This document shows, piece by piece, positions 1 through 5,669 of a DNA stretch of 5,781 nt. The DNA comes from DASYQV01 sp036005125 (GTDB taxonomy: Bacteria; Acidobacteriota; Vicinamibacteria; Vicinamibacterales; UBA2999). The translations under genes and the position numbers were made by a program. The DNA is taken from contig DASYQV010000287.1 of NCBI GenBank assembly GCA_036005125.1, positions 1 to 5,781 of the forward strand. Direction: 5' to 3'. A model generated the notes under the pieces. That model worked only from the letters and a program-made list of their open reading frames with translations, ran no database searches and was not told the DNA's origin. Each line of letters starts with the position of its first letter. Position 1 is the first letter of the stretch.

Positions 1-510
1 CGGCAGCGCCTCGCCTTCTGGAATGAACCTCAGGGCGACACCGTTGTTGCACCAGCGCTGCCCCGTCGGTTTCGGCCCATCGTCGAAGACGTGGCCCTGA
101 TGGCCGCCGCAGCGGACGCAGTGGTACTCCATTCTCGGCCGAATCAGCTTGAAATCGCGCTTCGTGCCGAGGCGTCCCTCAATCGGCTCGTAGAAGCTCG
201 GCCACCCTGTTCCGCTCTCGTATTTGGCCTTCGAGCTGAAGAGCGGGAGATAGCACGCGGCGCAAATATAGCTGCCCTGCCGCTTCTCCTTGTTGAGCGG
301 GCTCGTGAACGGCGGCTCGGTCGCCTCCTCGAAGAGCACCTCGTACTCCTCGCGCTTCAGGAGCTTGCGCCATTCGGCTTTGGGTTTCTCGAGCCGTGGA
401 ATTTTCTCGTCTGGTGCCGACCGCGCCAAGGACTCCGCTGAGGCTTTCAGCGGCGCCATGAGTCCGCCCGCCACGCCCAACGCCCGCTTGAGCCAATCAC
501 GTCTCTTCAT
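1..510 (-). CDS. msrB: Peptide-methionine (R)-S-oxide reductase MsrB, Tat-type leader, C-terminus cut by window edge
   Basis: The enzyme reduces methionine-R-sulfoxide in proteins back to methionine. Read from ATG at 510, the frame stays open for 170 codons to the window edge, so only the extreme C-terminus is missing. The SelR/MsrB fold spans about residues 45-170. Two CxxC zinc pairs are visible (C83/C86 and C131/C134), as are SGTGWPSF at 99-106 and GHVFDDGPKPTGQRWCNN around 139-156, with C154 the expected catalytic cysteine. The position before GWPSF, often Cys (the resolving residue) in two-Cys MsrBs, is Thr101, so reduction may use another cysteine or an external donor. The N-terminus MKRRDWLK, followed by a short apolar stretch and an ASA site near residue 25, resembles a twin-arginine signal and suggests export. 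A weak GGGGG ribosome site lies 6 nt upstream. It lies downstream of the FAD oxidoreductase on the same strand. Family call is very secure; export is inference. Confidence 0.95.
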   Translation of the reverse strand, partial: MKRRDWLKRALGVAGGLMAPLKASAESLARSAPDEKIPRLEKPKAEWRKLLKREEYEVLFEEATEPPFTSPLNKEKRQGSYICAACYLPLFSSKAKYESGTGWPSFYEPIEGRLGTKRDFKLIRPRMEYHCVRCGGHQGHVFDDGPKPTGQRWCNNGVALRFIPEGEALP

Positions 511-550
511 TGTTAGCCCCCGTTTTATCTTACTCTCACATCTTTGGCGT

Positions 551-614
551 GAGACAGCCCTGATGCCTGATCCCTGAGACAGCCCTGATACCTGATGCCT
601 GATGCCTGATGCCT
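551..614. repeat. CCTGATG heptamer tandem array (array A)
   Basis: Three heptamers (CCTGATG, CCTGATC, CCTGAGA; 559-579), a 4-bp CAGC interruption, then four more (CCTGATA and three CCTGATG; 584-611) and a partial copy. At a larger scale this is a 25-bp direct repeat (551-575 and 576-600, 23 of 25 identical) beginning GAGACAGCC. The array fills most of the gap between msrB and the oxidoreductase and touches the latter's stop codon. Confidence 0.9.
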
Positions 615-1716
615 ACAGGATCTCCTCCACAAGCCCCGCCACCTGCTCCCCAATCGCCAGGCAGGAAGTGAGCCCCGGCGAGTCGATGCCCGCCGCCTGG
701 ACGAGGCGGTCGCAATTGCGATCGCGCGCGATGAAGAAATCCGCAAATCCTTCCTCAGGCGGGTGGAACTTGGCTCGAATCCCTGTGCCGCCCAGGCGAA
801 GATCGTCGAGCTGCAGCTCCGGCAGCAGCAGGCGAGCGGGCTCGAGGAAGTCCTCGATCGGAATGCGGTCCTCTTCGTAATCATCCTTGCGGGCCTGATA
901 CCGGATTGTGGGCCCGAGCGTCACATTGCCATGCGTCGTCTTCGACAGGTGCACGCCCAGGCCGTGTCCCGACGCGTGTGGTAGCGGGTATACGAGCGCG
1001 TTGACCAGGTAACGACGGGACGGCGCGAGCTCGGCGTATTCGCCGCGGCATGGATAGATGCGAATAGGCTCGCCGCCGAGCGCCACCGACACTTCATCGG
1101 CATAGAGACCCGCCGCGTTGACGACGGCGCGCGCTCGAATCGTCTCCGCAGGCGTTCTCAGCTCGATCGCCCCATTTGCGGGCTCGCTGCCGAGGAGCAT
1201 CGTGCCCGGCAGCAGGTACGCCTCGCGGTCGGCGCACAGCCGCGCGAGCGTCCGCACCAACCCCTCCGCTTCCAGCACGCCGCTGTCGGGCGAGTAGAGC
1301 GCCGCCGCCGCGCGCACGTGCGGCTCCCGCTGGCGGATGAACGCGCTGTCCACAATCTTCAGCCCGCGGACGCCGTTCGCCTCGCCCCGCGCGCACAACT
1401 GCTCCAGCTCGCGGATCTCATGGTCGTCGTTCGCGACGATCAGCTTGCCGCATCGCCGGTACGGGACGCCGTACGTCTCGCAGAACTCGTAGAGCATCCG
1501 GGCGCCCTCGACGCAGTGCTTCGCCTTGAGCGAGCCGGGCGGATAGTAGATGCCGGCGTGAATGACCTGACTGTTGTGGGTGCTCGTGCCCATTCCGGCG
1601 CGAGGCTCGCGCTCGAGAATACACACGCCGTGACCGCCGCGCGCGACGGCAAGCCCGGCAGCAAGGCCGACCACGCCGGCGCCTATCACCGCGACGTCTA
1701 TCTCGTTGCTTTCCAC
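613..1716 (-). CDS. FAD-dependent oxidoreductase, L-2-hydroxyglutarate oxidase/dehydrogenase (LhgO/L2HGDH) type
   Basis: A 367-residue flavoprotein of the DAO family. The FAD-binding Rossmann motif GAGVVG is at residues 12-17 with E35 ending beta-2 (ILERE). The segment NSQVIHAGIYYPPGSLKAKH (48-67) is characteristic of L-2-hydroxyglutarate oxidases. A second FAD contact, VVNAAGLYAD, is at 198-207, and the C-terminal GIDSPGLTSCLAIG at 343-356 closes the flavin site. Known family members oxidise L-2-hydroxyglutarate to 2-oxoglutarate, passing electrons to quinones; the substrate here is not proven. The length is somewhat below the roughly 400-420 residues of E. coli and animal members, but both ends of the fold are present. 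The start is GTG at 1716, with GGAG 13 nt upstream, a long spacing. It diverges from the sugar-nucleotide operon, and its TAG stop abuts heptamer array A. No functional link to the polysaccharide genes is evident. An alternative is a glycine/sarcosine-oxidase-like enzyme, but the motifs favour LhgO. Confidence 0.9.
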   Translation of the reverse strand: MESNEIDVAVIGAGVVGLAAGLAVARGGHGVCILEREPRAGMGTSTHNSQVIHAGIYYPPGSLKAKHCVEGARMLYEFCETYGVPYRRCGKLIVANDDHEIRELEQLCARGEANGVRGLKIVDSAFIRQREPHVRAAAALYSPDSGVLEAEGLVRTLARLCADREAYLLPGTMLLGSEPANGAIELRTPAETIRARAVVNAAGLYADEVSVALGGEPIRIYPCRGEYAELAPSRRYLVNALVYPLPHASGHGLGVHLSKTTHGNVTLGPTIRYQARKDDYEEDRIPIEDFLEPARLLLPELQLDDLRLGGTGIRAKFHPPEEGFADFFIARDRNCDRLVQAAGIDSPGLTSCLAIGEQVAGLVEEIL

Positions 1717-1766
1717 GTATTTGTGACTGCTCCGGCGAAGTGGTACGATTTGGAGTTCTTACGTGG
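1713..1766. repeat. 7-bp inverted repeat spanning the divergent promoter and both GTG starts
   Basis: CCACGTA at 1713-1719 is the perfect reverse complement of TACGTGG at 1760-1766. Each arm contains the GTG start codon of one divergent gene, so both genes begin in the identical context TACGTGG. It could be an operator half-site pair or coincidence, since three of the seven bases are the start codon itself. Confidence 0.4.
1721..1749 (+). promoter_or_regulatory. Candidate sigma-70-type promoter of the sugar-nucleotide operon
   Basis: TTGTGA (1721-1726) and TACGAT (1744-1749) are separated by 17 bp, each matching 4 of 6 consensus bases. TGG directly before the -10 gives an extended -10 element. 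Transcription would start near 1756, only about 7 nt before the GTG at 1763. The site lies in the 46-bp gap between two divergent start codons, where a promoter is expected. Confidence 0.45.
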
Positions 1767-2659
1767 CCAACCCGTCTCAGTATAGAGGCTTCGTTCCCGG
1801 CCGGGTGCTCGTGACAGGCGCCGCGGGCCAGCTCGGGTCGTTCATCGTGCGGTCCTTTGCGGATCGCGAGGTCGTGCCGTTCGGGCATCCCGAGCTCGAC
1901 GTCAGCGATTCCCGCGCCGTGGCGCGTGTGGTCGACGAGGTGCGTCCCGCGGTAATCGTCAACTGCGCCGCGTTCAACGACGTCGACGGTGCGGAGGAGG
2001 CGCCGGCCGCCGCTCTCGCGACAAACGCGTTTGCCGTCAGGAGCCTCGCGCGTGCCGCAGAAGCGTGCGGGGCGACGCTGGTGCACTACAGCAGCGATTT
2101 CGTGTTCGACGGCCTTGCCACGCGCCCCTACGATGAAACGGCGAAGCCGTCGCCGCGCAGCACCTACGCCGCATCGAAGCTGCTCGGCGAGTGGTTTGCG
2201 GGCGACGCGCCGCGCGCGTTCGTGTTGCGCGTGGAGAGCCTCTTCGGCTGCGTGCCAGGATGGCAGGGGCGGATTGGTACGCTGGATTCGATCGTCGCGG
2301 GGTTGGAGCAGGGACGCGAGGTGAGAGTCTTCACCGATCGGGTCGTGTCACCGACGTATCTGGATGATGTTGCGGCGGCTACGCGCTTTCTCGTCGATGA
2401 CGCAGCCGCGCCCGGCCTGTATCACTGCGTCAACTCGGGGTCCGGAACGTGGTACGACGTGGCACAGGAGGCTGCGCGCCTGCTCCACGTGACCCCGCAG
2501 CTGCGCCCGGTCACGCTCGAACAGACGCATTTGAAAGCGGCGCGGCCGCGCTTCTGCGCGCTCGACAACGGCAAGCTGGCGGCGGCGGGATTTCCGATGC
2601 CGCGGTGGCAGGACGCGATGAGCCGGTGGCTCGAACAACGCCGCCAGCAGGTGGCGTGA
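1763..2659 (+). CDS. RmlD-like sugar-nucleotide reductase (dTDP-4-dehydrorhamnose reductase family, extended SDR)
   Basis: A 298-residue NAD(P)H-dependent reductase of the RmlD-substrate-binding family, which reduces 4-keto-6-deoxy sugar nucleotides. The cofactor loop GAAGQLG is at residues 19-25, NCAAFNDVDGAEE at 67-79, the catalytic Ser region YSSDFVFDG at 109-117, and the Tyr-Lys pair in YAASK (Y135, K139). The C-terminal RPRFCALDNGKL (261-272) and PRWQDAMSRWL (280-290) match the RmlD tail. The length is typical. The GTG start at 1763 has GGAG at 1752-1755, 7 nt away, but adds about 14 residues before the first beta strand; GTG at 1805 is an alternative start. It is first in a three-gene operon, 1 bp before gmd. 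No rmlA, rmlB or rmlC is present here, so it may reduce the GDP-linked product of Gmd rather than a dTDP sugar. Family is secure; substrate is open. Confidence 0.9.
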   Translation: MANPSQYRGFVPGRVLVTGAAGQLGSFIVRSFADREVVPFGHPELDVSDSRAVARVVDEVRPAVIVNCAAFNDVDGAEEAPAAALATNAFAVRSLARAAEACGATLVHYSSDFVFDGLATRPYDETAKPSPRSTYAASKLLGEWFAGDAPRAFVLRVESLFGCVPGWQGRIGTLDSIVAGLEQGREVRVFTDRVVSPTYLDDVAAATRFLVDDAAAPGLYHCVNSGSGTWYDVAQEAARLLHVTPQLRPVTLEQTHLKAARPRFCALDNGKLAAAGFPMPRWQDAMSRWLEQRRQQVA

Positions 2660-2660
2660 C

Positions 2661-3653
2661 ATGGCAAAGCGTGCGGTTATCACCGGCATCACCGGCCAGG
2701 ACGGCTCGTATCTGGCGGAACTGCTGCTCGAGCACGGGTACGACGTCACCGGCGTCGTCCGCCGGTCGAGCTCTCCCAATTTCTGGCGCATCGAGCACCT
2801 GCTGGACCGCATCACGCTTCGCCCTGGAGATCTCCTCGACCAGTTGTCGTTGATGCGGATCATCCAAGACGTGCGGCCGCACGAGCTCTACAACCTTGCG
2901 GCGATGTCCTTCGTGCCGGCATCGTGGGATCAACCGCTGCTGACGGGGGAATTCAACTCGATGGGCGTCACGCGGCTGCTCGAGGCGATCCGCCAGGTCG
3001 ATGGGGGCGTGCGGATCTATCAGGCATCTTCGAGCGAGATGTACGGGCGCGTCCGGCAGGTACCGCAGACGGAGATGACCCCTTTTTACCCGCGCAGTCC
3101 GTACGGCGTGTCGAAGGTGTTTGGACATTACATCACGGTGAACTACCGCGAGAGCTACGGCCTGTTCGCGGTCTCCGGGATCCTGTTCAATCATGAATCG
3201 CCTCGCCGCGGCCTCGAGTTCGTGACGCGCAAGGTGAGCGACGGCGTGGCGCGCATCAAGCTCGGGCTCTCGGACCATCTCTCGCTCGGCAACCTCGACG
3301 CGGCGCGCGATTGGGGATTTGCCGGCGACTACGTCCGGGCGATGTGGCTGATGCTGCAGCAGGACCAGCCGGACGACTACGTGGTTGCGAGCGGCGTGAG
3401 TCATTCCGTGAGACAGCTCGTCGAAATCGCGTTCGGATACGCGGACCTCGACTGGCAGAAACATGTCCGGATCGATCCCGCCCTGCTGCGGCGTGCCGAG
3501 GTCGATCACCTTGTCGGGGACGCGAGCAAGGCAAGGAGCGTGCTCGGTTGGGAGCCGTCGATGAACTTCGAGCGGCTCGTGACGATGATGGTGGACGCGG
3601 ACCTCGCGCGCCTGGCTCCCTTCCAGGGCGTCAGGGCCGGCGTCTCGCGATGA
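2661..3653 (+). CDS. gmd: GDP-mannose 4,6-dehydratase
   Basis: It converts GDP-D-mannose to GDP-4-keto-6-deoxy-D-mannose, the branch point to GDP-L-fucose, GDP-D-rhamnose, GDP-perosamine and related sugars. The 330 residues resemble the shorter bacterial Gmd type rather than the roughly 370-residue E. coli form. The NADP loop GITGQDGSYL is at 9-18 and the family block YNLAA at 77-81. The catalytic segment QASSSEMYG is at 121-129, with S124 where E. coli has the active-site Thr, and E126. YGVSK supplies Y148 and K152. FNHESPRRG (176-184) and NLDAARDWGFAGDYV (211-225) are diagnostic of the family. The ATG is 1 bp after the preceding stop, with AGGTGG at 2649-2654 inside the upstream gene and 6-nt spacing, which indicates coupled translation. 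The C-terminus carries the usual DHLVGDASKARSVLGWEPS-like block (282-300). It works cytoplasmically with the neighbouring reductase and dehydrogenase in surface-polysaccharide precursor supply. Confidence 0.97.
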   Translation: MAKRAVITGITGQDGSYLAELLLEHGYDVTGVVRRSSSPNFWRIEHLLDRITLRPGDLLDQLSLMRIIQDVRPHELYNLAAMSFVPASWDQPLLTGEFNSMGVTRLLEAIRQVDGGVRIYQASSSEMYGRVRQVPQTEMTPFYPRSPYGVSKVFGHYITVNYRESYGLFAVSGILFNHESPRRGLEFVTRKVSDGVARIKLGLSDHLSLGNLDAARDWGFAGDYVRAMWLMLQQDQPDDYVVASGVSHSVRQLVEIAFGYADLDWQKHVRIDPALLRRAEVDHLVGDASKARSVLGWEPSMNFERLVTMMVDADLARLAPFQGVRAGVSR

Positions 3654-3656
3654 GGG
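3652..3656 (+). promoter_or_regulatory. Ribosome-binding site deciding the GTG start of the dehydrogenase
   Basis: GAGGG overlaps the gmd TGA stop and lies 9 nt before the GTG at 3666. It supports this non-ATG start, and its overlap with the upstream stop suggests translational coupling. Confidence 0.65.
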
Positions 3657-3665
3657 TATCGACCT

Positions 3666-4958
3666 GTGGAGCTCAAGGAACGCATCCGTTCGCGCCGCGC
3701 GAAAATCGGCGTCATCGGTCTCGGCTACGTCGGCCTGCCGCTTGCTGTGGAGTTCGCTCTCGAGGGCTTCGACGTCACCGGCTTCGACGTCGATGCCTGG
3801 AAGGTCGGTGAAATCAACGCCGGCCGCAGCTACATCGGGGACGTGAAGACCAAGGACGTCGCGGCGAACGTCGCCGACGGCCACCTGCGCGCCACGACCG
3901 ACATGTCGCAGCTGCACGACATGGACGTCGTCGACATCTGCGTGCCGACGCCGCTGCGCAAGACGCGCGACCCGGATCTCTCCTACGTCGTTCAGGCCGT
4001 GGACGCGACCAAAGCGTATCTGCGGCGCGGCCAGCTCGTCATCCTCGAGTCGACGACCTATCCAGGGACGACCGACGAGGTCGTGCAGCCGGCGCTCCAG
4101 GAAGGCGGCCTCGAGGCGGGCGTCGATTTCTTTCTCGCGTTCTCGCCCGAGCGGGTCGATCCCGGCAACAAGACCTACAACACGCGCACCATTCCGAAGG
4201 TCGTCGGCGGCGTGAACGAGATCAGCACCGAGCTGGCCTCCGATCTCTACGGATCGATCATCAACACGGTGGTGCCCGTCAGCTCGACGCAGGTGGCCGA
4301 GATGGTCAAGCTGCTCGAGAACACATTCCGCGCGGTGAACATCGGTCTCGTGAACGAGATCGCGCTGATGTCGCACCGGATGAACATCGACGTCTGGGAA
4401 GTGATCGATGCGGCGAGCACGAAGCCGTTCGGCTTCATGCCGTTCTACCCGGGCCCGGGGTTGGGCGGCCACTGCATCCCGATCGACCCGTACTACCTGT
4501 CGTGGAAGGCACGTCAGACCGGGTTCGAATGCCGCTTCATCGAGCTTGCCGGCCACGTGAACGCCTCGATGCCCACGTACGTCGTCGAACGCATCGGCGA
4601 GGCCCTCAACACCGTACGAAAGGCAATCAACGGCTCGCGCGTACACCTGTTCGGCGTCGCGTACAAGAAGGATGTCAGCGACATGCGCGAGTCGCCCGCG
4701 CTCGACGTGCTGGAACTGCTGCACCGCCGCGGCGCGGTGCTGAGCTACACCGATCCGTACGTGCCGAGGCTCCGGCACGCGGACCTCGACCTGTGCTCGG
4801 TGCTCGAATCCCAGGCCGGCGACGGCATCGACTGCGCCGTTATCTGCACGAACCACAGCGTGTTCGATTACGCGTCGATTGCCAGGCGTTTCCCGCTCGT
4901 CGTCGACACGCGCAACGCCCTCAAGGGCGTCAACGGAGATACCGTCTTTCGGTTATAG
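3666..4958 (+). CDS. wbpA: Nucleotide-sugar 6-dehydrogenase, UDP-N-acetyl-D-glucosamine (WbpA) type
   Basis: It oxidises C6 of a UDP-sugar twice with NAD+ to give the uronic acid. The 430 residues contain all three UDP-Glc/GDP-Man dehydrogenase domains. The N-terminal Rossmann motif GLGYVG is at 18-23, VPTPLRK at 93-99 and SPERVDPGN at 160-168. The central helix carries K215 and N219. The catalytic loop PGPGLGGHCIPIDPYYLSWK (262-281) holds C270 and D274, and the C-terminal domain includes GVAYKKDVSDMRESPA (330-345). K215/N219 and C270/D274 keep the spacing of the known active-site pairs. The loop ending in DPYYLSWKA is typical of the UDP-GlcNAc dehydrogenases (WbpA/TviB-like) rather than UDP-glucose dehydrogenase (Ugd), but specificity for UDP-Glc or UDP-ManNAc cannot be excluded. 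GTG start, 12 bp after gmd. The TAG stop is followed within 5 bp by heptamer array B. It is the last clear member of the operon and should provide a uronic acid for a surface glycan. Confidence 0.93.
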   Translation: MELKERIRSRRAKIGVIGLGYVGLPLAVEFALEGFDVTGFDVDAWKVGEINAGRSYIGDVKTKDVAANVADGHLRATTDMSQLHDMDVVDICVPTPLRKTRDPDLSYVVQAVDATKAYLRRGQLVILESTTYPGTTDEVVQPALQEGGLEAGVDFFLAFSPERVDPGNKTYNTRTIPKVVGGVNEISTELASDLYGSIINTVVPVSSTQVAEMVKLLENTFRAVNIGLVNEIALMSHRMNIDVWEVIDAASTKPFGFMPFYPGPGLGGHCIPIDPYYLSWKARQTGFECRFIELAGHVNASMPTYVVERIGEALNTVRKAINGSRVHLFGVAYKKDVSDMRESPALDVLELLHRRGAVLSYTDPYVPRLRHADLDLCSVLESQAGDGIDCAVICTNHSVFDYASIARRFPLVVDTRNALKGVNGDTVFRL

Positions 4959-4962
4959 CGGT

Positions 4963-4990
4963 CTTCAGACTTCAGGCTTCGGGCTTCGGG
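4963..4990. repeat. CTTCRGR heptamer tandem array (array B)
   Basis: Four consecutive heptamers: CTTCAGA, CTTCAGG, CTTCGGG, CTTCGGG. The array fills the gap between the dehydrogenase stop and the next ATG at 4992. No convincing Shine-Dalgarno sequence is seen within it. Confidence 0.85.
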
Positions 4991-4991
4991 C

Positions 4992-5591
4992 ATGCCTCAA
5001 GTCGTTCACAAGCAGGCGGCGCTTGGGTTCAGGGTGAAGTCTGGTTACGCGACCGTCGTTCTGCTCGACGGATCGACGTCGGCCGTGCGCGTGGTCGATC
5101 GACGGAGGATCGATCTATCCGATCCCTCGACGCCCGAATCGCGCCAGCCCTATCATGCCGGCTTTGGATCGGCCCAGCAGGACCACGAGAAGATCGCGCG
5201 GCTCGTCGAGATCGTGGAACGGCAGGCGGACCGGTCGGTCGGAGCGGCCGTTCGGGAGTATCGCGAGATGGGCTACACGTTCGATCGCGCCGGGGCGGTG
5301 GTGGGAAGCGACATAAACCCGGATGCGATCGCGAACGCTCACATTCGCGCCCATGCCTCCGAGGGTCGTCTGTTCCGGCGCGTCACCGAGGACGCACTCG
5401 GCCGGCTCGGGCTGGCCTGCTCGATCTGGGTAGAGCGTACCCTCTACGCATCCGCGGCCGAGCGCCTCGGATGTTCCGAGCAGGGACTCAGGCAGCTCGC
5501 GGGCAGTCTCGGCCGCTCCTTGCCCGGCGGATGGCGCGCGGACGACAAGACGGCGGCTGTTGCCGCGTGGCTCGCTCTGCGTGATTCATGA
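4992..5591 (+). CDS. Uncharacterised 199-residue protein, possibly RNase H-like fold
   Basis: I do not recognise this protein by name. It has no signal peptide or membrane segment. Residues 15-41 (VKSGYATVVLLDG, then AVRVVDRRRIDL) look like a beta hairpin. Residues 61-92 are a charged helical stretch. The block ANAHIRAHASEGRLFRRV (114-131) looks conserved, with H117, H121 and E124. The C-terminal DDKTAAVAAWLAL (184-196) resembles the last acidic helix of RuvC/RNase H-like nucleases. The Asp expected on strand 1 of such nucleases is absent, so any relation is tentative. The start is uncertain: ATG 4992 directly abuts array B without a clear ribosome site, and GTG 5034 (residue 15) is an alternative. 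It is in the same frame as the dehydrogenase, 33 bp after its stop, so it may be co-transcribed. Its last codons and TGA stop lie within array C. Its composition is consistent with a real gene; overlapping frames are judged to be shadows. Confidence 0.7.
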   Translation: MPQVVHKQAALGFRVKSGYATVVLLDGSTSAVRVVDRRRIDLSDPSTPESRQPYHAGFGSAQQDHEKIARLVEIVERQADRSVGAAVREYREMGYTFDRAGAVVGSDINPDAIANAHIRAHASEGRLFRRVTEDALGRLGLACSIWVERTLYASAAERLGCSEQGLRQLAGSLGRSLPGGWRADDKTAAVAAWLALRDS

Positions 5592-5665
5592 TTCTCGATT
5601 CATGATTCTTGATTGGTGTCAGGACGGCGGTTAAATCAAGAATCAAGAATCAAGAATCAAGAATG
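5583..5665. repeat. Inverted heptamer array (array C) forming a long imperfect hairpin
   Basis: The left arm (5583-5614) is GATTCAT, GATTCTC, GATTCAT, GATTCTT, GATT, which is also a 14-bp unit repeated twice. The right arm (5634-5664) is four AATCAAG copies plus AAT. The arms pair over 32 positions with 28 matches, including 11 uninterrupted pairs next to a 19-nt loop (5615-5633). It sits between two convergent genes and could act as a shared transcript-end structure, although no T-run follows the stem. Confidence 0.85.
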
Positions 5666-5669
5666 ACCG

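Noticed and set aside
511..540. A separate promoter for msrB on the minus strand (TAAGAT-like -10)
   Set aside because: No acceptable -35 element is found at proper spacing, so the evidence is too weak to list.
551..614. Array A as a CRISPR array
   Set aside because: The units are 7 bp (25 bp at the larger scale) with no unique spacers and no cas gene nearby.
1717..1770. A promoter for the minus-strand oxidoreductase
   Set aside because: Reading the minus strand I found no -35/-10 pair with reasonable match and spacing, though some promoter must lie here or slightly upstream.
1418..2086. A 222-codon minus-strand frame across the divergent promoter
   Set aside because: It overlaps the FAD-binding domain of the oxidoreductase and the Rossmann fold of the RmlD-like gene, has an Arg-rich composition, and has no motif.
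2511..4856. A 781-codon open frame antisense to the 3' end of the RmlD-like gene, gmd and wbpA
   Set aside because: It lies opposite three genes with intact family motifs. Its Arg/His/Asp/Val-rich composition is that of a GC-driven antisense shadow and shows no recognisable domain.
4963..4996. Array B as an intrinsic terminator
   Set aside because: The repeat is direct, not inverted. Apart from the 8-bp GGCATGCC palindrome there is no stem, and no T-run follows.
4502..5584. A 360-codon plus-strand frame overlapping wbpA and the 199-residue gene
   Set aside because: It overlaps the catalytic and C-terminal domains of wbpA in another frame and is Arg-rich and low in complexity, so it is a shadow frame.
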